From assembly GCA_028751875.1 (NCBI GenBank), contig CM054162.1, positions 9,370,114 to 9,434,113 of the forward strand: DNA of 64,000 nucleotides, given 5' to 3'. The first letter of the stretch is position 1. Each line of letters starts with the position of its first letter. Positions 49,101 through 62,094 of the stretch are shown here, in pieces. Origin of the DNA: Rapana venosa. Lineage: Eukaryota; Mollusca; Gastropoda; Neogastropoda; Muricidae. The notes beneath the pieces were generated by a model, which was not told the DNA's origin, did not search any database, and worked only from the letters and a program-made list of their open reading frames with translations. A program made the translations under genes and the position numbers.

Positions 49101-50608
49101 TGACTTCTTGCTTTTTAGACACACACGTTACCTCTAGATCACCAATAATAACACACCAAAAACAACAATAATGACAGCTTCACACTTAAATTTTTTTTTT
49201 AAAGACAGTCTCATTCTCACACCATTATTAACCCTTTTGCATCTGCTTACCATGTCAACGAAAAAGAAAAATCTTCCAATTCTTCAGAAATGTTCCACAC
49301 AAGCCCCATGCCCCCCAATCCCCTCTCTCTCTCCATCCTCCCCCCCCCCCTCCTCTCTTTTCTCTCCCCCCCCCCCCCTCTCTCTCTTTCTCTCTCCCCC
49401 CCCTCTCTCTTTCTCTTTGTTTCTTTCTTTCTCTCTCTCTTCCCCACTTCTCTCTCCCCCCCCCCCCCCCTCTCTCCATCCCCCCCTCTCTCTCTTTTCT
49501 CTCTCTCCCCTTCTTTTTCCTCTTTGTTTCTTTCTTTCTCTCTCTCTCCCCCCTTCTCTCTTTCCCCCCTCTTCCCCCCCCCCCCCCCCCTATCTTTTCT
49601 CTTCCCCCCCCCCTCTCTTCTCTCTTTGTTTCTTTCTTTCTCTCCCCCCCCCTCTCTCTTTTCTCTCCCCCCCCTCCTCTCTCTCTTTCTCTCTCTCCCC
49701 CCCTCTCTCTTCTCTCTCCCCCCCTCCTCTCTTTTCTCTCTCCCCCCCCTCTCTCTTTCTCCTCCCCCCCTCCTCTCTCTCTTTTCTCTCTCCCCCCCCT
49801 CTCTTTCCTCTCCCCCCCCTCTCTCTTTTTCTCTCCCCCCCCCCCTCTCTCTCTTTTCTCTCCCCCCCTCCCTTTTCTCTCCCCCCCCCTCCTCTCTCTC
49901 TTTTCTCTCCCCCCCCTCCTCTCTCTCTTTTCTCTCCCCCCCCTCCTCTCTCTCTTTTCTCCTCTCCCCCCCCTCTCTCTTTCTCTCTCCCCCCCTCTCT
50001 CTTCTCTCCCCCCCCCTCTCTCTTATCTCTCCCCCCCCCCTCTCTCTCTTCTCTCTCCCCCCCCTCCTCTCTCTCTTTTCCTCCCCCCCCCCCTCTCTCT
50101 TTTCTCTCTCCCCCCCCCCTCTCTTTCTCTCTCCCCCCCCTCTCTTTCTCTCCCCCCCCCCCCTCTCTCCCTTTCTCTCCCCCCCCCCCCTCTTTTTCTC
50201 CCCCCCTCCCCCCCTCTCTCCTTTTCTCCCCCCCCTCCCTCCCCTCCCCCCCCCTCTCTCTCTCTCTCCCCCCCTCCTCTCTCTCTTTCTCCCCCCCCTC
50301 CTCTCTCCTTTTCCTCACCCCCCCTCCTCTCCTTTCTCTCCCCCCCCCCCCCCCCTCTCTTTTCTCTCCCCCCCCCCCTCTCTCTTTTCTCCCCCCCCCC
50401 CCCTCTCTCTTTTCTCTCCCCCCCCCCCTCTCTCTCTTCCCCCCCCCCCCCTCCTCCTCTCCCCCCCCTCCCCCTCTTTTCCCCCCCCCCTCTCTCCCTT
50501 TCCTCCCCCCCCTCCTCCTCTCTTTTCTCTCCCCACCCCCCTCCCTCTTTCTCTCCCCCCCCTCCTCTCTCCTTTTCTCCTCCCCCCCCCCTCCCCCCTC
50601 ACTCTCCC

Positions 50609-50642
<34 letters not shown>

Positions 50643-52724
50643 ACCTCCCCCTCCCCCCCCCTCTCTCTTTTCTCCTCCCCCCCGCCTCCTCCTCTTCTCT
50701 CTCCCCCCCTCTCCTTCTCCCCCCCCTCCTCTCCTCTTCCCTCCCCCCCCCCCCCCCCCTTTCCTCCCCCCCTCCCCCCCCCCCCCCCCTCCCTTTCTCT
50801 CTCCCCCCCCCCCCCCCCCCCCTCCCCCCCCCCCTCTCTTCTCCCCCCCCCCTCCCCCCCTTCTCTCTCCCCCCCCCTCTCCCCCCCCCCCCCCCCCTCT
50901 TTCTCTCTCCCCCCCTCTCTCTCCCCCCCCCCCCCTCCCCCCCCTTCTCTCTCTCTCCCCCCCCCCCCCCCCCCTCCCCTTCTCTCCCCCCCTCCCTCCC
51001 TTTTCTCTCCCCATCTCCTCCCCCCTTCCCCCCCCCCCGCCTCTCTTCCTCCCCCCCCCTCTCTCCTCGCCCCACCCCCCACGCCTTCCTCTCCTCCTCC
51101 TCCCCCTACCCCCCCCCTTCGCCCCCCCCCCCCTCCTCCTCCCCCCCCCCTCCTCCTCTCCCTCCTCTCTTCTCCCCCCCTCCCCCTCCCCCCCACCCCC
51201 CCCTCTCTCCCCTCTCCCTCCCACACCTCCCTCCACCCCCCCCTCCCCCCCCCCTCCCTCCCCCCCCCCCCCCCCCCTCCCCTCTTTTCTCTCCCCCCCC
51301 CCCTCTCTCTCTTTTCTCTCCCCACCCCCTCCCCCCCTCTCTCTTTCTCTCCCCCCCCCTCCTCTCTCTCTTTTCTCCCCCCCCTCCCTCTCTCTTTTCT
51401 CTCCCCCCCCTCTCTCTTTTCTCTCCCCCCCCTCCTCTCTCCTTTTCTCTCTCCCCCCCACTCTCTTTTTCTCTCCCCCCCCTCTCTCTTTCTTCTCTCC
51501 CCCCTCTCTCTTTTCTCTCCCCCCCCTCCTCTCTTTTTTCCTCTACCCCCTCTCTCTTTTCTCCCCCCCCCTCCTCCTCTCTTTTCTCTCTCCCCCCCTC
51601 CTCTTTCTCTCCCCCCTCCTCTCTCCTTTCTCTCTCCCCCCCTCCTTCTCTCTTTCTCTCCCCCCTCTCTTTTCTCTCTCCCCCCCTTTTCCCCTTTTTC
51701 TCTCTCCCCCCCTCCTCTCCTCTTTTTCTCTCTCCCCCCCTCCTCTCTCTCTTTTCTCTCTCCCCCCCTCCTCTCTCTCTTTTCTCTCTCCCCCCCTCTC
51801 TCTTTTTCTCTCTCCCCCCTCTCTCTTTTCTCTCTCCCCTCTCTCTCTCCATCCCCCCCCTCTCTTTCTCTCTTTTTTTCTTTCTCTCTCTCTCCCCCCC
51901 CCCCCTTCCCCCCCTTTCTCTCCCCCCTCCTCTCTCTCCTCACCCCCCTCCTCTCTCTCTTTGTTTCTTTCTATCTCCCCCCTCCCCCTCTCTCTCCCCA
52001 CCTCTCTCTCTCCCCCCACCCCTCTCCCTCCCCCCACCTCCCTCCTCCCCCCTCTCTCTCTCCCCCCCTCTCTCTCCTCCCCCCCACCTCTCTCTCCCCC
52101 TCCCCCCACCTCCCTCCCCCACACTCCCCTAACCCCTCTCCCTCTCCCATACTCAGTTTGTTGCTGGGTGGTGGTTCTCCCGAAGTAGTCAAAGTCGATG
52201 TTGAACCAGCGGTAGATGTCGGTGTGCAGCCGGTTGTACTTGTCGCAGATCTGCCTGGGCGTCACCCCTTCCTCCAGCGCCTTCGTCTCCGTCGCCGTGC
52301 CGTACTCGTCCGTCCCGCACACATACAGCGCGTTGTAGTTCCGCAGCCGGCAAAACCTGGCGGGGAAAGAACACGCAAGACATTTAAATTTTAATGTTAT
52401 TTTATTTAATAATAATAATGTATGGAATTTATATAGCGCTGAATCTTGTAAAGCAACAAATCAAAGCGCTCAGATTTCATTTCATACCACCCCAAGTCAC
52501 GGCAGATTTCTCTCTGTGAAATTCGGGCTGCTCTCTCTCCCCGGGGAGAGCGGGAGAGCGCGTCGCCACTTAGCGCAGCGCCACCCTTTTTTTTTCTTTT
52601 TCATGTCTGCAACTGTATTTTGTTTCCCTATCAGAGTGGCTTTTTTCTAAGAATTTTGCCAGGGACAACTCTCTTGTTGCCGTGGGTTCTTTTACGTGCG
52701 CTAAATAATTACGTGTAACACACG

Positions 52725-52755
<31 letters not shown>

Positions 52756-55700
52756 TAGCGCCCAGACCACCACTCATGGTCTAATGGATGGGGGAAAATT
52801 TTCCGGTCCAAATAGGGATAGCTCAGTGGTCGGAGCACTCGCTTTCCCCCCAGCCAAGTTAAGCAGCGTCGAGCGTGGTTACCAGTTGGATGGGTGACCG
52901 TTTGCTGCGCGTCTTGGCTTCAGTACAGTTCCCCCAGTTCACCCAGCTGTAAATGGGTACCTGCCCTCTTTAGAGTCAGGGGAAGGTAAAGCAGCGAGGG
53001 AGAGGAGATGGGCGCTGCCCTCAATATGCTGGCCCCTAGAGAAGTGAGGTCTCTGACACCTCGCTCCCCTACGACCTTATAGGTTATGGGACTCCTTTAC
53101 CTTTTACCTTTATTTAAAAAAAAAAGTTTTAGATTCTTTTATATCGAGGAAATGGACCAGGATGAATGACTCGGCACTACTGCGCAGAGCCCAGGACCGA
53201 GATGGATGGAGGAGGCTTACCAGGGCATCGTCTTTCGTGTCTCCTCCACGACCCATGGTCACGGGACTGATGATGATGATGATGATATTGAGGATAATGG
53301 TATAAGCACTTATGTGCTTTTTTTTTTTTACTTACAGCCAGTCCCTGTGTGTATGCGGTTTTGTAAATTCTGTCATCTGTTCCCACCGGTACACAATGGC
53401 CTTCTCTTACGAAATTAATTTTGTTGTTGTTTTGGCTAGAGCTAGGAAGTTCACCAATGGTGATATTTTGCATATAATAATAATTTTTTAAAAAGTGACA
53501 TATGCGACTGTTTGTTCACTAAGGTAGCCAGCCGCATTCGACTTCAGGGATGGTGTCTAAACAAGACAACAGCGTGCATGTGGTTTAAAAAAAAAAAAAG
53601 TTGTCATCCATTCCTACCTGCACACAGTGGCGTAATTCTTCCAAAAGGCGGTACAGGTTTTAACGTATGCACAAGACATTCTGTGTGAGTTTGCAAACAG
53701 GACCATGGCCTACAGTCTCATCTGAAGGGCTTTCTGGGAAAGAAGAGTCAGTATTGATGTCAACTCCTGGGGAGAAATCCCCTTGAATGACGTCTAAAAA
53801 AACCGGCACTGTCCGATCAAGAGCTCACTGCTCTAACCACTAGGCTATCCTGTCCACCATAAAAGTACAGGTAAAGGTGTCCCATAACCTATATTAAGGT
53901 CGTAGGGAGCGAGGCGTCAGAGACCTCAACTTCTCCAGGGGCCAGCATATTGAGGGCAGTGCCCATCTCCTCTCCCTCGCTGCTTTACCTTCCCTGACCC
54001 TAAAGAGGGCAGGTACCCATTTACAGCTGGGTGAACTGGGGGGGACTATACTGAAGCCAAGGCGCGCAATTGGTCCCCCATCCAAGTGGTAACCACGCTC
54101 GGTGCTGCTTAACCTTAGCTGGGGGAAAGCGAGTGCTCCGACCACCGAGCTGTCCCGTCCACCATAAGTGAAATAATTTTTGGGATTTGCTGTAGCTTTA
54201 CCTTATCTCAGTGGATGGGAAATGCTAAATCTGCTTTTTGCAGAGGAGTAGGCCAGCCATGACCAGTGGGATGGACGACACGAACATACCCAGCATGCAG
54301 CCTGCTCAGGGATGGGCTCCACCAGGTTCAACTTGCCAGAAGAGTTCTGTGCAGCATCCCAATGACTCCTCAAGGAGTTAAGGGAAAAGTCAGGTCATGT
54401 CAAGTCATGTAGGAATGTGTTAAAACCTCTGGCACACACCAAATATATGCACGTGCACACACGCACACACACACATACACGTGCGCGCACACGCCAACTC
54501 CACTCCCCCCAAAATCCTTTGGAAGACTATAAACTGAGGTCCCAAGTGCGAACGCGTGCAGAAATCTTGTGCACACGTTCAAACCTGTTCCACCTTTCGG
54601 AAGAGAAGTCCATTTGTGTTGGTGGGAATGGCTGACGAAATTTACAACACCGCACGGACGAAAATGCACACGAGTGGTTATTCCATTAGTCTTGAAATAA
54701 AAGAATGGACGAATAAGTAAAGAATAAACACACAAACACGTGCACACATACTGTAAAGCAACTTTGAAAAAAATGAAAATTTCAAAAGAAAAGCAACTTT
54801 CAAAAAAATGAAAATTTCAAAAGAAAAATGAAAATTTCAACAACAGTCCCGAGCAACATAAGACTGGTAAGACAGAATTACAGCTTTCTCAGAACAAAGT
54901 AAGTCTGACGACTGATCCACTCACCGAGAGAAGACATCAGCTGACAACACGCAGCCGATGATGTTGCCTAAGTGCGGGACGTTGTTCACATAAGGGAGAG
55001 CACTGGTGATGAGGATGTTCCGCTTGTCTTTCTTGGGTAAGCTGCAACAGTCAATGGCGGAGTAATGAAACTGACTGGACAAACAAGTGAAACTGAAAAC
55101 ACTCATGAAAGATATGAATAATATACAAGAAGGAAAGTGGCAGGATGGTTAAGACATTTCGATGCCTTAGAACAACAACGGTCTATCGACAGAGCCGCCA
55201 TTTTCGACAGTTTTGAGATACACTCATGTGAACAGTTTGAAAGGTCAGAACAAATCGAGGATTGAACAGAAGTATTCAGTTTTTGGAAAGAGAATGGGTA
55301 TTGATGCGATCTTTATCATAGCATCTTTATGTTGTAATACATGTAGAAGAAAGCGCATAAATGCATATTTACAAATGGTGATCTATTTTTGCCCAGAATT
55401 TTCTCGCAGTCTGCATGTGAAACTTTGATGTCCACTAATTCTGGTCCTCTTAAAGAGGTGCTAGGCTAGGCTAGTGCAGAAAGTGGAATTTCCTGTAAAG
55501 GCCAGGATAGCAAAAACACTGGCAGTGAAGGTAGACCACCTTGCTTGCAGAGAAAATACAGCAGGCATGGCACAAAGCTTGACCCTCTTTCCCAGATAAG
55601 ATCACATTCTAACCATCAGTTTTCAGCAGGAACAACCACACAACCTCCAGGCCCACCAGTGCTACATAAACCCTGCCCAGCAGTCCAAGTGTGTCCACTC

Positions 55701-58473
55701 CTAGGCAAGAAGGGTTTGCACAGCTGGATGTCCGCTGTTGCAGACCCCTGTCCCAGATAATTGGCATTAAGTTGGCATTAAAGGCTTTAGAGGAAAAGTG
55801 GGATGCTGTGCGGTAGTCCAGTGTACCCTGAGAAATTTGCTAGGGTAATTTTGTGCAACAAAGGTTTTCTTCAAATATCTTTGAAATGAATAAAACTTTT
55901 ATTTTATACTTTTGTCATCTGAAAGTTTACAGTAAATTCTACTAAATATGAAAAAAATTGAAAATTGCTAATTTTTTCAGGTAAACCGTTGTTGCTCTAA
56001 GGCATCGATTTGCCTACTAACAAATTAACCAAGAAGTTCAGGGTTCAACTCCCAGCCTTGCACTTTCTTCCCACTTTGACGGGAAAATCAAACCGAAGAA
56101 TGTCAAAGTCTTTCAGAGGAGTCTCTGAACAAGTCGGACCTATGTGGTTACAGGCTTGTGCACGTCAAAAAAACCCCACGACAGTTGAAAAACGAAAAGA
56201 CGAGGAAGGTACCTCTGGACTGTCCTGGCAAAAATGGTAGATTCAATTTCCCACAGTTGGAAAAAACCCAACTGTTGCACAAATATGCAAGAATCTCACC
56301 ATTGGTGAACCTTGGAGCTTTAGCTGAGGAATGGAATTTTTAAAAAAAATGTTAACAGAATTCTGAAACTGATTTCTTCCGTTTCTGTCATCTGCCTTAA
56401 ACCTGTGGGCAGTTGTTGGGGCACTGCACTGAATTTTTCAGGCCGTGTCTCTTGGTCCTGGTGGAGCCCACCCTTCTCTCCAGGTACAGGATGCATGCTG
56501 GGTATGTATGTGCTTCCGTAACCCACCAAACACTGAAACTAGTCATGAGATCTTCACGTGATATAATATGATCTTCTGCTTGAGTATATAAACGTGAAAG
56601 GAAACACAGCACTGGCAGGTCTGCGCTTCAAATTCTTCTTTGCTGAACGCTCAGACAGCAACTATTGTTGGCTGTCATACAAGCGAAAATGTGTTGCGCT
56701 GCCGTTAAGCACCTGATAAGGCAGGCCCAGCACATCCGACTTCAGTGTGGGAGAAAGAAAATTGTTATCTTTTAAGTCTTTCTGGAGAGAAAAAGGCAGG
56801 AGAATGGATCAAGGCTGCAGAAAATAGACAAGAAGGTGACATGAAGAAAAGGAACACGGCAGGAACAAAGAGAGGGATAGAAAAGAGGGAACTCCTAGCA
56901 CAGAATTTCCAGAAGGTGGGGATGGTGTTTATACTGACAGGCTCCCAGCCATCACTATGGGAGTAGTGACTATGACATTATTGTTTTGACATTATTGTCT
57001 AGTGACTATGACATTATTGTTTAGTGACTATGACATTATTGTTTTGACATTATTGTTTAGTGACTATGACATTATTGTTTTGACATTATTGTTTAGTGAC
57101 TATGACATTATTGTTTTGACATTATTGTTTAGTGACTATGACATTATTGTTTTGACATTATTGTTTAGTGACTATGACATTATTGTTTTGACATTATTGT
57201 TTAGTGACTATGACATTATTGTTTTGACATTATTGTTTAGTGACTATGACATTATCGTGTAGTGACTATGACATTATTGTTTAGTGACTATGACATTATT
57301 GTTTTGACATTATTGTTTAGTGACTATGACATTATCGTGTAGTGACTATGACATTATTGTTTTGACATTATTGTTTAGTGACTATGACATTATCGTTTAG
57401 AGACTATGACATTATCGTTTAGAGACTATGACATTATCGTGTAGTGACTATGACATTATCGTGTAGTGACTATGACATTATCGTTTAGTGACTATGACAT
57501 TATTGTTTTGTGACTATGACATTATTGTTTAGTGACTATGACATTATTGTTTTGACATTATTGTTTAGAGACTATGACATTATCGTTTAGAGACTATGAC
57601 ATTATCGTGTAGTGACTATGACATTATCGTGTAGTGACTATGACATTATCGTTTAGTGACTATGACATTATTGTTTTGTGACTATGACATTATTGTTTAG
57701 TGACTATGACATTATTGTTTTGACATTATTGTTTAGAGACTATGACATTATCGTATAGTGACTATGACATTATTGTTTTGTGACTATGACATTATCGTGT
57801 AGTGACTATGACATTATTGTTTAGTGACTATGACATTATTGTTTTGACATTATTGTTTAGAGACTATGACATTATCGTATAGTGACTATGACATTATCGT
57901 GTAGTGACTATGACATTATCGTTTAATGACCATGACATTATCGTTTAATGACTATGACATTATCGTTTAATGACTATGACATTATCGTGTAGTGACTATG
58001 ACATTATCGTGTAGTGACTATGACATTATCGTGTAGTGACTATGACATTATCGTTTAGTGTCTATGACATTATCGTTATCACACCAGGGGTCACTCACAT
58101 AGGGTGTTGTCGGGCGACTGGCTTGGGGAATTTTTTAACGTCCATGTTCCACGCTTTGACTGCAGCCTCTACTTCCTCTGCAGGCACTCGTTCCATAGGC
58201 ACCTGCCCACAGGACAAAAAAAAAGTTAAAGTCCACTTCTTTCCATAGACGCCTGCCCAAAGGACCAAAAACCAAAAAAAGTCTGAGTGTACTTCTCTCC
58301 TGTCACAATTGCATTGTGGGATACACAAAAGCGAAAGCGACAGTTGTTGACCTATGACTTGTGGTCGGTCTTGGTCTATCCGACAGTTAAAAATGGAAGT
58401 CGGTCAGTTGGTCAAGGTTGATCCAGTTAGGGTTGTGTTAAGCAGATCAACCATTACGAACAACATCTCCAAC

Positions 58474-58549
<76 letters not shown>

Positions 58550-60321
58550 GAGAGAGTGAGAGAGAGAGTGAGAGAGAGAGAGAAGAGAGAGAACTCGAAT
58601 GTTTTAATGAGGGTACTATGAGAACACTAGGGTAATGAGAGAGAGAGAGAGTGAGTGAGTTAGCTATACCATGTTTTACCAGTTTCAAAATGGCATTAGC
58701 CTAGACTCTGGTCAAAAGAGCGGCGGGTCATAAATAGAACGTGCAACGATCAGGCAGACTGAAACCCAATCCACCCCCTCTACCACCTCCGTTTTCAGCC
58801 ACTGAAGAAGAAAAACAACAACTCACCTCAGGGTTTTCAGCTACAGACGGCTTTGAAGAAGATGAAGCCGGTTTGGCACTGGTGGCGGTGGCGGCCTTTG
58901 CACTCTGACCTTTGGCTGGCTTGACCTCTCCGGCACCTGACGCAGTCGACACTGAGGATGGCTGACTCAGCAGAGAATCCTTTTTAAAAAAAGAACAGAA
59001 AATAAAATTTTTAAAAAGATGATTTTTGTTTTAACACAGTGATGTATACAGTATAAACTTAATATTTTTTTAACATAGTGATGTATACAATACAAACTTA
59101 CCCCCAATTTTTTTTTATAACACAGTGATGTGTACAATTTTTTTTTAACACAGTGATGTATACAATACAATACAAAATTTCTCGATTTTTTTTTTTAACA
59201 TAGCAAAAGTACATAATACAATACCACTTTTTTTTTTTAAAACACAGCAATATATATAATACAAAATTTCTTATTTTTTTTTTTAACACAGCAAACAATA
59301 CGATACAATACAATACAATACCATACAAACTTTTTCAATATTTTTTTTTAAAACATAGCAAATTATACAAGTTTTTTAACACAGCAATGTATACAACTTT
59401 CTAAATATTTTTTTAACATAGTGAAGTATACAATACAAACTTTTCACTATTGTTTTTTAACATAGCAAAGTATACAATACAATACAACTTTCTTTATTTT
59501 TTTAACATAGCAAATTATACAATACAATACAACTTTCTTTATTTTTTTAACATAGCAAATTATACAATACAATACAAACATTTTAACTATATTTTTAACA
59601 TAGCAAAGTATACAATACAATACAACTTTTTTTTAACAAAGCAATATATATAAATACAATAGAAAATGTCTTAATATTTTTAAACACAGTAAAGTATATG
59701 ATACAATACAATACAATACCATACAAACTTTCTCAATATTTTTTAACATAGCAAATTATACAAGTTTTTTTTCACACAGCAATGTATGCAATACAAACTT
59801 TCTCAATATTTTTTAATACAGCAAAGCATACAATACAATACAAAATTTCTCAATATATTTTTTTAACACAACAACATATACGAAACAATACAATACAAAA
59901 TTTTTCGATATGCTTGTGATCAATGAAGAAGGAACCAAATGATGGAACACGTTAAGTCAAGTCCCTTTTTTATTTCCAGATGGTACATTGAATAAGCAAT
60001 GCATTTGCTTTAAAAAATAATTTTTTAATCAAGCCATCTATCTAGGAACAAAAAAACCTTGATCAATACTATCTAACTACATTATTACACAACCCATCAT
60101 AATAAAATACACTCAATAAAAATAAAAATAAAAGAACCCCCCCCCCCCCCCCCCCCCCCCCTCCAGTACACTGCAGAACTCGTACTTACATGTGTGTGTG
60201 CATGCACACACTCGCTCACTCATTCACACACACACATTCACACACACACACACAACATTAAAAAAGAATGTCTGTCTTTCTTTTCTTTCACCACATACAC
60301 ACTCACACACACACATGCAAG

Positions 60322-60361
<40 letters not shown>

Positions 60362-62062
60362 GCATGCATGCACATACACACACACATACCATCTGGAAAA
60401 AAAAAATTTGACTTGGCTTGATTTGACTTGACTTGACTCACACTCAAAACACAATGTTAAAAAAAAGAACGTGTCTGTCTGTCTTTCTCCTTCACAACCT
60501 AAAAAAAACTACAGACACCAGAACAAAAGCCATTCAGGCTCTCGCCACACAAAATTAATTAACGACAGAAAACTATCCACTTTGACGTTCATTAACTCAT
60601 GGGGAGGGTGGGGGAAAGAGAATTGAAAAATGATGGAGTGATTAAAACGCCTCACTCATGATGCCCCCCCAATCCTCCATTTCTCAGCTACACCTCTGAC
60701 CTTCACCAATGGTGACATTTTTGCGTATGCGACTGTTGTTCCCCCCCCTCACACACACACACCATTTACTAAGAAGCCACATCCCAACTTTGGGGATAGT
60801 GTCTAAACAGGACACCCGTGTCTTCTTCTTCTTCCTTTTTTGTCATGTTTCTCCCAGGGAGGTTTGACATTGATGAGCCTTCTCCATCTCTCTGTTTTGA
60901 GCTTCCTCCTTATCTATGCCCCTTTCTCTAAGATCATCTGCAATACAGGCAGCCCAGGTCTTGCTAGGTCTTCTTCCCTTTGGTCTCTTTCCGTCCACTA
61001 CGAAGTTCATTGCTCTTTTTATGATGTGGTGGTCTGCTTTCCGTTGAACGTGCCCAAACCAGCGCAGTCTATTGGTACTAGCTACAGACTTCAGATCATC
61101 AACTTTGCACATTCTCCATAGTTCTTCATTCGTGATCCTGTCTTCCCATTTGATCTTTGTCACGTAGCGTAACATTCGGTTTTCACACCTGTGTGCATGC
61201 GCTTTTTTAAAAAAAACAACAAAAAAATGTTCATTCATTCCCCCCACCAGCACACGATGGCCTACTCTTCCGAAAGGTGGAACTGGTTATAACGTGTGCC
61301 CACGACGTTCTGTGTATGTTCGCACAAAGGACCTTGGTGTGTAGTCGTCGCATCCAAAGGACTTAACGGGGAGTGGAGTGGGCACTGATGTTGCTGACTC
61401 CAAGGGAAAAAAACAAAACCCACCCTTGAATGGGCGCTTCAGTGGGGGCTTGATCCTGGGCCGTCAGATCAAACTGCTTTAACCACCAGGCCACCTCTCA
61501 CCCCTCCGCTCGCCCCCCCATTCGTGATCTAAAGTGTAGGATTGTGTCCAAGTCAACGCTAGGGTATCCAGTTGAACGGATTTTCCCTTGGGAGTTAACC
61601 ATCAGTTTCGTCTGACTCTATCTCCCTGGAAATGTTTCAGATGAGACCCGGGTTCAAGGGGATGTTTTCCCCTGGAGTTAACATCACCGACGACTCCACT
61701 CCCCCCAAAAGTCCTTCAGATGAGACAATAAACCGAGTTCCTGCATGCGAATGCACGCAGAACATCTTGCGCACATGTTAAAACCTGTTCCACTTTTCAG
61801 AAGAGTAGGCCATTGTGTGCCAGTGGGAACGGATAACAAAATTGACAAAACTGCATACACACGGGGACTGGATGTAAAAAAAAAAAAAATGCAAACAAGT
61901 ACTTATTCCATTATCCTGGAAATGAAAAGAATTTTTAAAAAAGAAAGAAAGGAGGATGGTTAAGACGTTCACCTGCCTAACAAGCAAATCGTGAAGAGCT
62001 CAAGCCAGGGGGAAAAAAACCAAAGAATGATGATTATTTAAAAAAATCACAACTCCCACCCC

Positions 62063-62094
<32 letters not shown>

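Noticed and set aside
49171..52394. Open frames of about 1,000 codons (Pro/Ser/Leu/Phe) and matching minus-strand Gly/Arg/Glu frames
   Set aside because: They are translations of the CT/C tract. A sequence with almost no A on one strand has few stop codons, all three frames stay open, and the MARS1 exon at 52153 overlaps one of them in another frame and strand.
56968..58080. CRISPR-like array
   Set aside because: Units are contiguous tandem repeats without unique spacers, in animal intron DNA. The same applies to 29030-30042, 33555-34345 and 63290-64000.
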